Shown piece after piece: positions 6,891-14,258 of a stretch of 64,000 nucleotides of DNA. Within the stretch, counting starts at the first letter, position 1. Every line of letters begins with the position of its first letter. Origin of the DNA: Eikenella halliae (GTDB taxonomy: Bacteria; Pseudomonadota; Gammaproteobacteria; Burkholderiales; Neisseriaceae); contig NZ_LXSQ01000028.1 in NCBI RefSeq assembly GCF_001648475.1, positions 70,539 through 134,538 of the forward strand, in the 5' to 3' direction. The position numbers and the translations under genes are program-made. The notes under the pieces were generated by a model that saw only the letters and a list, made by a program, of their open reading frames with translations, did no database searches and was not told the origin of the DNA.

Positions 6891-8669
6891 TCATGCCCCT
6901 TTCACAATCCGCAGGCTGCCTGCGGTTTTCAGGCGGCCGAATACCTCTTCGATTTGGCTGGCGGCCACCCCGTCCGGGTACAGCCGTTGCAGGGTTTTCA
7001 CCGCCTCGCCCCAGTTGCCGCCGGCCGCTTCGATGCGCGGTTTTAACAGCTTGGCCAGCTCGACCTTGCTCAACACCTGCTCGCGCACTTCCATCGTGTT
7101 GTAGGCCATCTGTTGCCCTTGCTTGGGCATATACAGGGTGTTGGCGGCGGCCAGCGTGTCTTCCTGATGTTTGAACGGGTCGATTTCGCCGCCGAAGGGC
7201 ACCGCCTTGCCTTTGCGTTTGGCTGCTGCCGCTTCCAGCGTGTCGGCCTGCATCGCCAGCTTGTCCAGTTCCTTGGCGTGGCTTTGGGCGATGGTGTCGG
7301 CCTGCCCTTTGTATTCCGCACCGATTACGGCGGCATCGGCTCTGAAGCCCATCTCGTCGAACACCACCTCCGGCACCGCCTGCCAGATTTCGTTGCCTTC
7401 GCTGTCGTAAGTGGCGATACGTGCGCCAGTCGGCTCCCACGGGTTCTTGGCCACCAGCAGTTTCTGCCCCACCAGCACGCCCTTGATGTCTTTCACGCTG
7501 TACACCCGGCCGCCGAAGCGGATTTCCAAGTCAGGTGATACTTTGGCTTCTTTCGGTGCGGAAACGGCCAGCTCGCGGCAGTAGTCGGCAGGCGGCGGCA
7601 GAATCAGCTGCTCGGCCTTGATTTTGTTCCATGCCTGATAGCGGGTCAGGCCGTGTCGGCTGTGCTTTTGCGTGCCGTTGTAGTAACGCATCCAGCGTTC
7701 GGCCAGGCGGTTCAGCTGCCCGATGTCGTGCACCTCGGTAAAGCGCAGGCTGCTTTCAAACGCCGTTTCCACAATGTCGTTGCCTTTTTCCACCTGTCCT
7801 TTGGCGCGCGGGTTGCCCGGCTTGTTGATCTGCACATGCACGTCCAGCGACTTGCACAGGTTTTTAAACGCTGCCGAGGTATTCGCACTGCCCGGGTCGA
7901 GCATTACCATGCGCGGTACGCCGCGGAACGGGTCTTTCAAAACATCTTGCTTCTCCTGCATCATGAAGATAAAGAAGTCGCACAGGTTGGCGCTGGTCTC
8001 GCCGCCGAAGTAGTAGCGGGCAAGGATAGTGCCGCTGGCGTGGTCGGTGCCGGTGTAGCGCCACACGCGGTCGTTTTCGATTTTGACCACGTTTTTCGGT
8101 TTGTTTTTGTAGAACTCTTCCTGCTTCATTACCCGCAGGCCGCTGTCCTCGCCGCTGCGCGGCAGGTAGTAGAGCACGCACAGGCTGGGGTCGATTTGCC
8201 AGCAGTGGTTCGGGTGTTCCGATTTCATGCGGTTCACCGGCGCGGGTTGCAGCAGTTGGTCGGGATGCAGCTTGTATTCGCGCAGGGCGCGGGTAACCGT
8301 GCTCTCGGACAAGGGCAGCACCTCGCCCGTTTCCTCATCCACGCGGGCGGCGTCGATTTTGCCGTTGGCGCGCAGCATCTCCACCGCACGGGCGACCGAC
8401 ATCAGCCGTTTGCCGTTGCGCCGCATCGCCTCCATCAGCACGGCCGAAATCAGCTGTGCCTCGTGCAGGCTTAATTCCGAGCGGCCGGCATCGCTGCGCC
8501 GTTTGCGGCAGGGCTTCACACTGACCGCTTCCAGCTTGCGGTACAGCGTGGCCACGCTGATGCCCAGCTCGGCCGCCTGGCTTTTCAGGTAGCCTGCCTT
8601 CTCGCCGTGGCCGAGGGTGGCTGCATGAGCGGCCACGGCAGCCAGTTTCTCGGTCAATGCAGGGTTCAT
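6891..8669 (-). CDS. Transposase A (rve/DDE integrase-core, Mu-like)
   Basis: This 592-residue protein catalyses strand cutting and joining for replicative transposition. An N-terminal helix-turn-helix (about 25-50) is followed by an rve catalytic core with likely DDE residues D160 (QIDPS), D258 (MLDPGSAN) and E294 (KGQVEKGND). A C-terminal beta-barrel and helical tail run to about 590. The size fits BcepMu-type transposases rather than the longer MuA. It overlaps neither neighbour and sits first in the A-B pair. A host-type uptake word lies inside the gene (8584-8595). Confidence 0.93.
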   Translation of the reverse strand: MNPALTEKLAAVAAHAATLGHGEKAGYLKSQAAELGISVATLYRKLEAVSVKPCRKRRSDAGRSELSLHEAQLISAVLMEAMRRNGKRLMSVARAVEMLRANGKIDAARVDEETGEVLPLSESTVTRALREYKLHPDQLLQPAPVNRMKSEHPNHCWQIDPSLCVLYYLPRSGEDSGLRVMKQEEFYKNKPKNVVKIENDRVWRYTGTDHASGTILARYYFGGETSANLCDFFIFMMQEKQDVLKDPFRGVPRMVMLDPGSANTSAAFKNLCKSLDVHVQINKPGNPRAKGQVEKGNDIVETAFESSLRFTEVHDIGQLNRLAERWMRYYNGTQKHSRHGLTRYQAWNKIKAEQLILPPPADYCRELAVSAPKEAKVSPDLEIRFGGRVYSVKDIKGVLVGQKLLVAKNPWEPTGARIATYDSEGNEIWQAVPEVVFDEMGFRADAAVIGAEYKGQADTIAQSHAKELDKLAMQADTLEAAAAKRKGKAVPFGGEIDPFKHQEDTLAAANTLYMPKQGQQMAYNTMEVREQVLSKVELAKLLKPRIEAAGGNWGEAVKTLQRLYPDGVAASQIEEVFGRLKTAGSLRIVKGA

Positions 8670-8672
8670 GGT

Positions 8673-9515
8673 TTACTCCCCGTCCAGCCATTCCGGCTTG
8701 GCGTTGGTCGGCGCTTCCTGCGGCAGGGTAAAGCGTTCGCGCAGGGTTTCGGCATCTCGGATAATTTGGTTGATGGCCGCCACCATCTGCGGGCGGTGGT
8801 CGTAGCCGTTGGCTTCGCCGTGTGCCAGCATCTGCTCGAAGACCTCGGCAAAGCGGCTCAAATCGCTGCGGGCGGCCACTTCCAAACTGGATAGCTGCAT
8901 GGTCAGCTCGCTGCCCACATCTTCGGGGCTCGGCTCTTTGCCCTTTTGCTTCTTGGCCAGCTTCTCAGCCAGCTCGTCCACCTTCTTGTTTTTGTCGGCG
9001 ATGATTTTATCTTTGGCCTCGGCGGTTTCGCGGCTCTCGCGCAGGGCGGCGCGGAGTTCGTTGCGGGTCATGCGGTCAATGTCGTCTAGGGTGTGACCAT
9101 TGATGTCGCCGCCGTCAGCAAGCTCCAACAAGGTGTCATCCTCTTCAACCAACAATTCCAGCAGTTTTGATTTACCCAAGGTCATCAGCTTGGGTTGTGC
9201 CTGCTTCATCTTCGGGTCGATAAAGCGCAATGTGGCATTCATCAGTCGTTGTGATTCACGGCGACCTAACCCAAATTCTTTTTCAGCAATTTCAGCAAAT
9301 CGGCCGTGTGGCGTATGCTCCTTGATAACGATAAGCGCACGCCCCAATTCAAACATCCCTTCCATTGTCTGGCGTACCGCAAAACGACCGCGCTCAATCC
9401 ATACTGCTTCGTTATAGGCCTCGCCGTTAGAAAATTTCGCCATTACATTTGCGCTATGTACAGCCATTTCAGTAGAGGGCACATCAGCTGCGTGTTCTAA
9501 AATTTCTGTTGTCAT
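8673..9515 (-). CDS. DUF3102-family phage protein
   Basis: This 280-residue protein contains the DUF3102 signature (ELGRALIVIKEHTPHGRFAE, then GLGRRESQRLMNATLRFID), then a coiled coil (about residues 155-200, Lys/Glu-rich). DUF3102 proteins occur in early operons of Mu-like phages. The family has ParB/KorB-like overtones but no proven role. I chose the ATG at 9515, with ACGGAG upstream, rather than a TTG five codons earlier. It stops three bases before the transposase start. Confidence 0.8.
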   Translation of the reverse strand: MTTEILEHAADVPSTEMAVHSANVMAKFSNGEAYNEAVWIERGRFAVRQTMEGMFELGRALIVIKEHTPHGRFAEIAEKEFGLGRRESQRLMNATLRFIDPKMKQAQPKLMTLGKSKLLELLVEEDDTLLELADGGDINGHTLDDIDRMTRNELRAALRESRETAEAKDKIIADKNKKVDELAEKLAKKQKGKEPSPEDVGSELTMQLSSLEVAARSDLSRFAEVFEQMLAHGEANGYDHRPQMVAAINQIIRDAETLRERFTLPQEAPTNAKPEWLDGE

Positions 9516-9527
9516 GATTTGCTCCGT

Positions 9528-9553
9528 CAAATGCGACGCTGGCGTCGCATTTG
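9528..9553. repeat. Perfect 12-bp inverted repeat, near-copied in the portal gene
   Basis: CAAATGCGACGC, two bases, then its exact complement form a hairpin in the gap before the DUF3102 gene. Nearly the same 26 bases recur at 17515-17540 within the portal gene. It could be an operator, a transcription stop or a dispersed repeat. Confidence 0.6.
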
Positions 9554-9564
9554 GTTAGTTGTTC

Positions 9565-9861
9565 TCAAAACTTACTGCCAGCTTCCAGTCGATAGCTTAT
9601 TTCTTTCAGCCGTTCCTGCAGCTGCTCGTGCTGTTGTCTGAACCGTTCCGCGATTTGCAAGGTACGCATGCTGTAGGCGAAATTGCCGTTGTCCAGCTTC
9701 ATCACCAACCCTTCCTCAATCAAATCATTCAAATCTCGGCTCACATACGAGGGCGAAATACCGAGACTGTCGGCAATCTCCCTGTTGCTGATACCGATAA
9801 TCGGATGGGCTTTCAGCGCCTTAAAGACCTTTAAAATCCGCGTGCCTTTACCACTTGCCAT
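9565..9861 (-). CDS. Winged-helix (IclR-like) phage regulator
   Basis: This 98-residue protein contains a clear helix-turn-helix with wing (REIADSLGISPSYVSRDLND, about residues 27-46, then LVMKLDNGNFAYS). The IclR/MarR-like DNA-binding fold is followed by a helical tail. It is one of the first genes of the leftward early operon, so it probably regulates early transcription. It starts two bases from the next upstream gene. Confidence 0.8.
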   Translation of the reverse strand: MASGKGTRILKVFKALKAHPIIGISNREIADSLGISPSYVSRDLNDLIEEGLVMKLDNGNFAYSMRTLQIAERFRQQHEQLQERLKEISYRLEAGSKF

Positions 9862-9862
9862 A

Positions 9863-10090
9863 TCAATCCTCCGGTTGCTCTTTCAGTCCCAATTTAATCG
9901 CCGCCTCGTGCGCCATACCGCGCCGGCCTTTCAGTTGGCCGCGCAACAGGTGCTCCACCACCGTGCGCTCGAAGCCGAAATACCTTGCCCATGCGCTGCG
10001 GTTGATGCCGTGCCGCACGAAGTACCGCTGTGCCGACTGTGTTGTCTGCGGATAGGGCAGCGGCAGAAATTTGTCATGTTGCTTACTCAT
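9863..10090 (-). CDS. Ner-like small DNA-binding protein
   Basis: This 75-residue basic protein (QRYFVRHGINRSAWARYFGF, about 21-40) has a helix-turn-helix of the kind found in phage regulators that shut down the early promoter. It is the first clear gene of the leftward early operon, the position of ner in Mu. Direct homology to Ner is not evident by eye, so I assign the role from size, fold and position. Confidence 0.7.
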   Translation of the reverse strand: MSKQHDKFLPLPYPQTTQSAQRYFVRHGINRSAWARYFGFERTVVEHLLRGQLKGRRGMAHEAAIKLGLKEQPED

Positions 10091-10102
10091 TTAGTGCCTA
10101 CC

Positions 10103-10122
10103 TGTGTTAATCTGTGCTAATC
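10103..10122. promoter_or_regulatory. Tandem 10-bp repeat in the early control region
   Basis: TGTGTTAATC is followed immediately by TGTGCTAATC, between the leftward Ner-like gene and the rightward gene at 10147. One-turn spacing on one face of the helix suggests a regulator-binding site. No biochemical support. Confidence 0.4.
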
Positions 10123-10146
10123 GTTTATTCCGAGGAGTCCCGTGCC

Positions 10147-10491
10147 ATGCATATCGACAATGCCCCTGGGTTTTCTACTGCCGAAGAACATATTGCTGAG
10201 CTGTACCGCCGGATAGATGGGTTAAATGACCGTATTGGGAGTCTCGACTTGGTGTTCTATCCCATTTGCCTCGCCATCCGTTTGCAGTCTCCCCTTTTCT
10301 TCGATGAAATCACGTCCGGAATAGAAACCGTCCATCGGCAGAAAACAAAAGAGGCGGCGGAGGCGGATTCTCCGATTGATCCTAATAAGGTCTACGCTTT
10401 GGAACGCTTCTTAGCGACAGCCAAGCTTGTTCGAGAGAGTGTCGAAAATGTTCAATCCGAAGTTGCCGCTGCCGGGAAGCCAGCCGGATAA
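10147..10491 (+). CDS. Hypothetical phage protein (114 aa)
   Basis: The protein begins MHIDNAPGFSTAEEHIAELY and is mostly helical, with no recognised domain. The ATG at 10147 follows GAGGAG nine bases upstream, a good ribosome-binding site. It is transcribed toward the repressor, divergent from the early operon. Its last third overlaps a possible short gene on the other strand. Confidence 0.6.
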   Translation: MHIDNAPGFSTAEEHIAELYRRIDGLNDRIGSLDLVFYPICLAIRLQSPLFFDEITSGIETVHRQKTKEAAEADSPIDPNKVYALERFLATAKLVRESVENVQSEVAAAGKPAG

Positions 10492-10564
10492 AAGCCTTTC
10501 TCTTCCGGCTCAAGGCTGCTTGGATTTCCTGACGTATGATTCGACGCAATTCTTGTTCGGTCAT
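10382..10564 (-). CDS. Possible small basic phage protein (60 aa)
   Basis: MTEQELRRIIRQEIQAALSR is preceded by AAGGACG six bases upstream, and would be the first product of a transcript diverging from the repressor operator. It overlaps the end of the forward gene at 10147-10491, so at most one of the two is certain in the overlap. The sequence looks gene-like but is too short to place. Confidence 0.3.
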   Translation of the reverse strand: MTEQELRRIIRQEIQAALSRKRKAFIRLASRQRQLRIEHFRHSLEQAWLSLRSVPKRRPY

Positions 10565-10610
10565 TTTTCGTCCTTTTCTGTGTCGGATTGGTTTTAACTG
10601 TGGTGTTGTG

Positions 10611-10626
10611 TGTAGAATAATCTACA
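10611..10626. promoter_or_regulatory. Likely repressor operator
   Basis: TGTAGAATAATCTACA is a palindrome with six-base arms, 26 bases before the repressor start. A further half-site TGTAG follows at 10629, and TGTAGA recurs just inside the gene (10661). This is the expected arrangement for autoregulation by a small repressor. Confidence 0.5.
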
Positions 10627-10652
10627 TTTGTAGTTTTAGCAAGGGGAGAATT

Positions 10653-11069
10653 GTGAATTTTGTAGATTTTTTGTACAGAATAAAGCAAGAGCTTGATTTA
10701 AAACAAGATAAGGATGTGGCTAATTTTTTGGGATTAGAGATAAAAGCATTTTCAGCAAGAAAAGCAAGGAATTCGGTGCCTGAAGATAAGTTGCGTCTAG
10801 CTGCAATTGCACATCCTGATATGAATATTGATGTTGACTATATTTTGACTGGCACTCGATCTGGTCAAACGGAAATAGTGAGAGCCCCATCTCCGAGTTA
10901 TACAGACAAGAGGCTACCTGAAAAATCTACACCCAGCCTGAGCGAGGAAGAGCAGGAGCTGCTGGCCTTGTTCCGCCAGTCCAGCGAACTTGGCCGCGCC
11001 GTCATCATGAGCGCCGCCCGGGGCGCAGAGAAAAAAGAAGCCGCATCTGCGGCTGATCAAGTAGCGTGA
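10653..11069 (+). CDS. Phage repressor (CI-type HTH)
   Basis: This 138-residue protein keeps the prophage silent. It starts at a GTG (10653) four bases after AGGGGAG. Residues 1-65 form a Bacteriophage CI-type helix-turn-helix (KQDKDVANFLGLEIKAFSAR), and residues 90-138 are a helical, Ala/Glu-rich tail. It lacks the peptidase S24 domain of LexA-like repressors, so induction is unlikely to involve self-cleavage. The first 90 codons are AT-rich, and an uptake word (10911-10922) marks the change to the GC-rich tail. Confidence 0.78.
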   Translation: MNFVDFLYRIKQELDLKQDKDVANFLGLEIKAFSARKARNSVPEDKLRLAAIAHPDMNIDVDYILTGTRSGQTEIVRAPSPSYTDKRLPEKSTPSLSEEEQELLALFRQSSELGRAVIMSAARGAEKKEAASAADQVA

Positions 11070-11095
11070 TAATAATTTTCTAAAAGGAATGTAGA

Positions 11096-11656
11096 ATGAA
11101 GAAATTACTTGCACTATTATTGCTGATACCAGCGATAGTATTAGCGAAAGGAACGGTAACGACAGGTGGCTTTATCGGCCCAAGTCCTAGTGATTTTGTT
11201 GATCGCTTCAATGGAATATCTAGTTCCTACATACAGGGGATGTTCCCAAGAATTCAACTATCGAACGGTAAACGTGTAGAAACTAAACCTTTAGGGCATG
11301 GGGTTACATTAGTTTTAACTAAAGTGCCGGCTGGGGATGCTTTTAAAGAAATTACAGTTCGTTGTACTGCCGTTACTTCTCCGGAACGGATGAGAGCATG
11401 TTCGTTCGGGATTATGCTGACGGCTACAAGTATTGATACTTCAATCAGGGAACGTGATTTTACACAAGTGTTTTCTAAAGCCGTAGATACTGGTACTGCT
11501 ATCCATAATCAAGACGGGGTAGATTATCGTATTACCGTAAATCGTAGAAATAAAAGCATAGTTATGACTGCTGCACCTGATGCTCCTGCAGTAGTTGAAG
11601 AACTCTCTGATGAAGATGACGAGGATGATTTTGATACCCTGCAAATCATACCATGA
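11096..11656 (+). CDS. Secreted phage protein of unknown function, acidic tail
   Basis: This 186-residue protein begins with a clear signal peptide (MKKLLALLLLIPAIVLAKG) and should be periplasmic or exported. The mature part has two Cys residues (RCTAV, RACSF) that could form a disulfide, and it ends in a strongly acidic segment (EELSDEDDEDDFD). Base composition is more AT-rich than the late genes. It lies between the repressor and the lysis cassette, co-oriented with the repressor and upstream of the Plys hairpin. That is a common site for genes expressed in the lysogen (exclusion or conversion). I recognise no family. Confidence 0.75.
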   Translation: MKKLLALLLLIPAIVLAKGTVTTGGFIGPSPSDFVDRFNGISSSYIQGMFPRIQLSNGKRVETKPLGHGVTLVLTKVPAGDAFKEITVRCTAVTSPERMRACSFGIMLTATSIDTSIRERDFTQVFSKAVDTGTAIHNQDGVDYRITVNRRNKSIVMTAAPDAPAVVEELSDEDDEDDFDTLQIIP

Positions 11657-11714
11657 GCTTCAATCATGAGCAGATAACACCAATAAAAACGGGTTGCCTC
11701 CCTTTAGAACGTTT

Positions 11715-11791
11715 TTTAAACCCGTTTAAAAGACCCCCGACACCCCCATCAGCCACAATCCCTGCATCAACAACGATGCAGGGATTTTCTT
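11715..11791 (+). promoter_or_regulatory. Putative late promoter Plys: activator dyad plus SD-containing hairpin
   Basis: The dyad TTTAAACCCGTTTAAA (11715-11730) is followed at 11757-11786 by a perfect 12-bp-stem hairpin (AATCCCTGCATC, loop AACAAC). TTCTT then runs directly into the amidase ATG. The ribosome-binding site AGGGA lies in the 3' arm. A weak -10 (CACAAT, 11754-11759) is spaced from the dyad exactly as at the protease gene. Read from upstream, the hairpin plus T-run is a good intrinsic terminator. Confidence 0.58.
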
Positions 11792-12322
11792 ATGTATATC
11801 ACCATTACCGCAGGACACAGTAACACCGACCCCGGCGCCGTCAACGGCAGCGACCGCGAGGCCGACATCGCGCAAGACATGCGCAACATCGTCGCTTCCA
11901 TCCTCCGCACCGACTTCGGATTGGAGGTTAAAACCGATGGGGAGGGCAAGGGTAACCTGCCTTTGCGAGAGGCAGTCAAACTCATTAAAGGCAGCCGCCT
12001 GGCCGTCGAGTTTCACACCAACGCGGCGGTCAACAAGGCAGCCACTGGCATTGAAGCCTTATCCACTCCAAAAAATAGGGCTGCCTGCCAGCGCTTATGT
12101 GCGGCGGTAGCCATCGCCAGCGGTTGGAAGCTACGCGGCGAAGGCGGCTACAAGCCCGACAATGCCGGCCAGCACAGCCGCCTGGCCTACGCCCAAGCCG
12201 GCGGCATCATTCTCGAGCCGTTTTTCATTTCCAACGACGCGGACTTAGCCCAATGGAAGCAAACCAAATGGAGCATCTGCCGCGCCATTGCAACCGCTAT
12301 CGCAGCGGAGGTTCAATCATGA
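11792..12322 (+). CDS. Endolysin: N-acetylmuramoyl-L-alanine amidase
   Basis: This 176-residue Amidase_3 enzyme cleaves the bond between N-acetylmuramic acid and the stem peptide at lysis. Likely zinc ligands and catalytic residues are the His in TAGHS (residue 9), the His in EFHTNAA (about 75) and the Glu in ILEPFFIS (about 145). No signal peptide is visible, so a holin should release it. Its start depends on the hairpin-borne ribosome-binding site. It ends in an ATGA overlap with the next gene. Confidence 0.9.
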   Translation: MYITITAGHSNTDPGAVNGSDREADIAQDMRNIVASILRTDFGLEVKTDGEGKGNLPLREAVKLIKGSRLAVEFHTNAAVNKAATGIEALSTPKNRAACQRLCAAVAIASGWKLRGEGGYKPDNAGQHSRLAYAQAGGIILEPFFISNDADLAQWKQTKWSICRAIATAIAAEVQS

Positions 12323-12594
12323 AAATCACTTCTAAAGACGGAAAATTCTTTGTGTTCGATGCAACCGAGAGCCTGTTGGTTAATATTCTGCGCAACTTGT
12401 TTACCCTTTCTATTCTGGCCTTCTGCATCTACATCAGCCGGGGTTCGACATGGTGGACATTTGTCAGCGGCTTAATGTTCATCGTTGGAATATTCAGCTG
12501 GCTGTTCGGTCAACTCAACCGGGTGCTTACCTTTAATTCATGGGATGAATTCCGCGCTTGGGTCGAGCAGCAGGAGAAAAGCCGCCATGAATAG
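12319..12594 (+). CDS. Small phage membrane protein, holin candidate
   Basis: The 91-residue protein has two hydrophobic helices (about residues 17-40 and 44-63) and a charged C-terminal tail. Its position between the amidase and the spanins makes it a holin candidate, though it matches no holin family that I recognise. The start overlaps the amidase stop by four bases. Confidence 0.68.
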   Translation: MKITSKDGKFFVFDATESLLVNILRNLFTLSILAFCIYISRGSTWWTFVSGLMFIVGIFSWLFGQLNRVLTFNSWDEFRAWVEQQEKSRHE

Positions 12595-12853
12595 CCTTAA
12601 AAACTGGCTGGCCGGCGCGTTTACCAACCCGTCCAGCGGCCAAGCCAGCCATACCAAGGTATGGGCCAACGTGGCCTACGCCGTGATGACTTACAAATTT
12701 GTCATGGCACCCGAACCGGTGGAGTGGATGTGGTGGAGCTACGGCTGCATTGTAGGCGGCTACGCCCTCATCAAGCGCGGCCTATCCATCATCCCGCAGC
12801 TGGAACAGATCAAACAACAGGGAGATCAAAATGTGGATGCTACCGACGAATAA
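12587..12853 (+). CDS. Small phage membrane protein (DUF2644-like), possible holin
   Basis: The 88-residue protein (MNSLKNWLAGAFTNPSSGQA) has two hydrophobic segments (about 26-40 and 47-67). It resembles the DUF2644 proteins of Mu-like prophages in size and in its opening NWL...NPSSG. It overlaps the previous gene by eight bases and the next by 23. Either this or the previous gene could be the holin. Confidence 0.68.
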   Translation: MNSLKNWLAGAFTNPSSGQASHTKVWANVAYAVMTYKFVMAPEPVEWMWWSYGCIVGGYALIKRGLSIIPQLEQIKQQGDQNVDATDE

Positions 12854-13232
12854 ATCTTTGCTGTACGCGCTCGGCATCGGCCTGACATTGGCCAGCGTAT
12901 ACGGTGCGGGCTACACCCACGCCCGCCGTATCTATCGCGGCGAAATCGCACAGCTGCAGCAGCGCCATACCGAGCAGGCGCTGGCCGCCGAACAAGCCTA
13001 CAGCGCCAAGGTGGCCGAAATCAGCGCGGAAAAACAGAAATGGCACGACTTCGCGCAGCAGCAATCGGCCAAGCTGGCTGAAACCACCCGTCAATTGGAC
13101 ACCCAAACCACACGCATCAAACAGGAGATAGCAAATGCAGTCAAAAACGATCAAAGCAGCGGCCGTTGTTACAGCGGCCTTGGCACTGGCAGCCTGCAGC
13201 TCTACAAACAAGCCCTTGGCTACACCGATTAA
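12831..13232 (+). CDS. Inner-membrane spanin (Rz-like)
   Basis: This 133-residue protein has one N-terminal membrane helix (about 8-28), then a long coiled coil (Ala/Gln/Glu-rich, about 35-105), then the segment SGRCYSGLGTGSLQLYKQAL typical of phage Rz-like proteins. With the outer-membrane spanin it disrupts the outer membrane at lysis. The Rz1-like gene starts inside it in another frame at 13135, the usual nested arrangement. Confidence 0.83.
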   Translation: MWMLPTNKSLLYALGIGLTLASVYGAGYTHARRIYRGEIAQLQQRHTEQALAAEQAYSAKVAEISAEKQKWHDFAQQQSAKLAETTRQLDTQTTRIKQEIANAVKNDQSSGRCYSGLGTGSLQLYKQALGYTD

Positions 13233-13419
13233 GGTGGTGGAGCGCCCGGTGCTGCCGCCAGCCGCTGCCGAACTACTGGCCGAGCATCCGCGCCCGGCGC
13301 CGCCGGTTTCAGGCAGCCCCACCGATTTGCTCAATCACGCCGCCGACTACGGCGCATGGTGCGGCAAACGCGACACCCAAGTGCGCGGGTGGCAGGAATG
13401 GTATCGGAGCAAGCAGTAA
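13135..13419 (+). CDS. Outer-membrane spanin lipoprotein (Rz1-like)
   Basis: This 94-residue protein has a lipoprotein signal (LALAACSS, lipidated Cys about residue 21) and a proline-rich mature part (VLPPAAAELL, HPRPAPPVSG), as expected of o-spanins. It overlaps the i-spanin gene by about 98 bases in the +1 frame. It ends in a TAATG overlap with the zinc-finger gene. The C-terminal DYGAWCGKRDTQVRGW segment matches phage Rz1-like proteins with a tail. Confidence 0.8.
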   Translation: MQSKTIKAAAVVTAALALAACSSTNKPLATPIKVVERPVLPPAAAELLAEHPRPAPPVSGSPTDLLNHAADYGAWCGKRDTQVRGWQEWYRSKQ

Positions 13420-13628
13420 TGGATATTTCAGACAGAGCCACCCAGCAGGAGGAGCTGGCGCGTGAGGAGGCACTACGCCAAATCAGGCTACCTGAGAACC
13501 CGGCCGCTACCTCGCTCTTGTACTGCGTGGATTGCGGCGCCCGCATCCCCAAACGTCGCCGCCTGGCCGTCCCCGGTTGTACAAGATGCGTGGGCTGTCA
13601 GGCATACCAAGAAATCGGATATCCCTAA
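13419..13628 (+). CDS. TraR/DksA-type C4 zinc-finger protein
   Basis: This 69-residue protein carries the DksA/TraR finger: CVDCGARIPKRRR followed by CTRCVGC. TraR-like proteins bind RNA polymerase through the secondary channel and mimic DksA plus ppGpp. Placed within the late lysis/packaging operon, it could shift host transcription late in infection. It overlaps both neighbours by one base (TAATG), so it is tightly coupled. It contains a near-match uptake word at 13485. Confidence 0.88.
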   Translation: MDISDRATQQEELAREEALRQIRLPENPAATSLLYCVDCGARIPKRRRLAVPGCTRCVGCQAYQEIGYP

Positions 13629-13954
13629 TGATGGAAAACAAAACCTTTATCAGCATTGAGTTCTGGCAGTTGGTCGGCTTTCTGCTCTCTTTCCTCGGCG
13701 TGTGCTGGGGCTTCGGCAAGATGTTGTTGGCGCAGTTTCAAAACCAGCAGGCCGAGCGGCAGCGGCAGTTTGAGACCATGCAGCAAAAACTGGAGAACAT
13801 GGACAACCAGTTCGCCGAGCAAAAGGCCATCCTGCCGGAAAAGTATGTCCTGCGCGAAGACTACATCCGCAACCAAGCCGTGCTGGAAGCCAAGATGGAC
13901 AGCATCCAGCACACACTAACCGACCTGTACAAAATAGAAAGCCAAAAGAAATGA
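13628..13954 (+). CDS. Mu gp25-like membrane-anchored coiled-coil protein (DUF2730-like)
   Basis: One N-terminal membrane helix (about residues 14-35) is followed by a long coiled coil (about 38-105). Size, topology and position before gp26/gp27-like genes match the DUF2730/gp25 protein of Mu-like phages. Role unknown. One-base overlap with the previous gene (TAATG). Confidence 0.7.
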   Translation: MMENKTFISIEFWQLVGFLLSFLGVCWGFGKMLLAQFQNQQAERQRQFETMQQKLENMDNQFAEQKAILPEKYVLREDYIRNQAVLEAKMDSIQHTLTDLYKIESQKK

Positions 13955-14256
13955 ACGATAAAGCCCGCAGGGAAGGGATGCGCTGGCATCTGATCAACAC
14001 CCTGAACAAAGCCCGGCCGTACACCTCCAGCGAAGTGTTTCTGTTGGACGTGATGCGCGGCATTTATCCCAATGCCACCGCATTGGAGCTGCGCCAGCAG
14101 CTCGAATACCTGAGCGACCGCCGCCTGATCGATCTGACCAAGCAGCCTGCCGGCATGTGGTTTGCCGACCTGACCCGGCTCGGTGTGGACTTGGCCGAAT
14201 ACACCATCGACTGCCAGCCCGGCATCGCCCGCCCGGACAAATACTGGGAGGGTTGA
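13951..14256 (+). CDS. Mu gp26-like small winged-helix protein
   Basis: The 101-residue protein looks like a winged helix (SSEVFLLDVMRGIYPNATAL, then LEYLSDRRLIDLTKQPAGMW with a wing). It overlaps the previous gene by four bases. By position it equals the gp26-like gene between gp25 and gp27 in Mu-like packaging clusters. It may be a DNA-binding part of the packaging machinery. Confidence 0.68.
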   Translation: MNDKARREGMRWHLINTLNKARPYTSSEVFLLDVMRGIYPNATALELRQQLEYLSDRRLIDLTKQPAGMWFADLTRLGVDLAEYTIDCQPGIARPDKYWEG

Positions 14257-14258
14257 TG

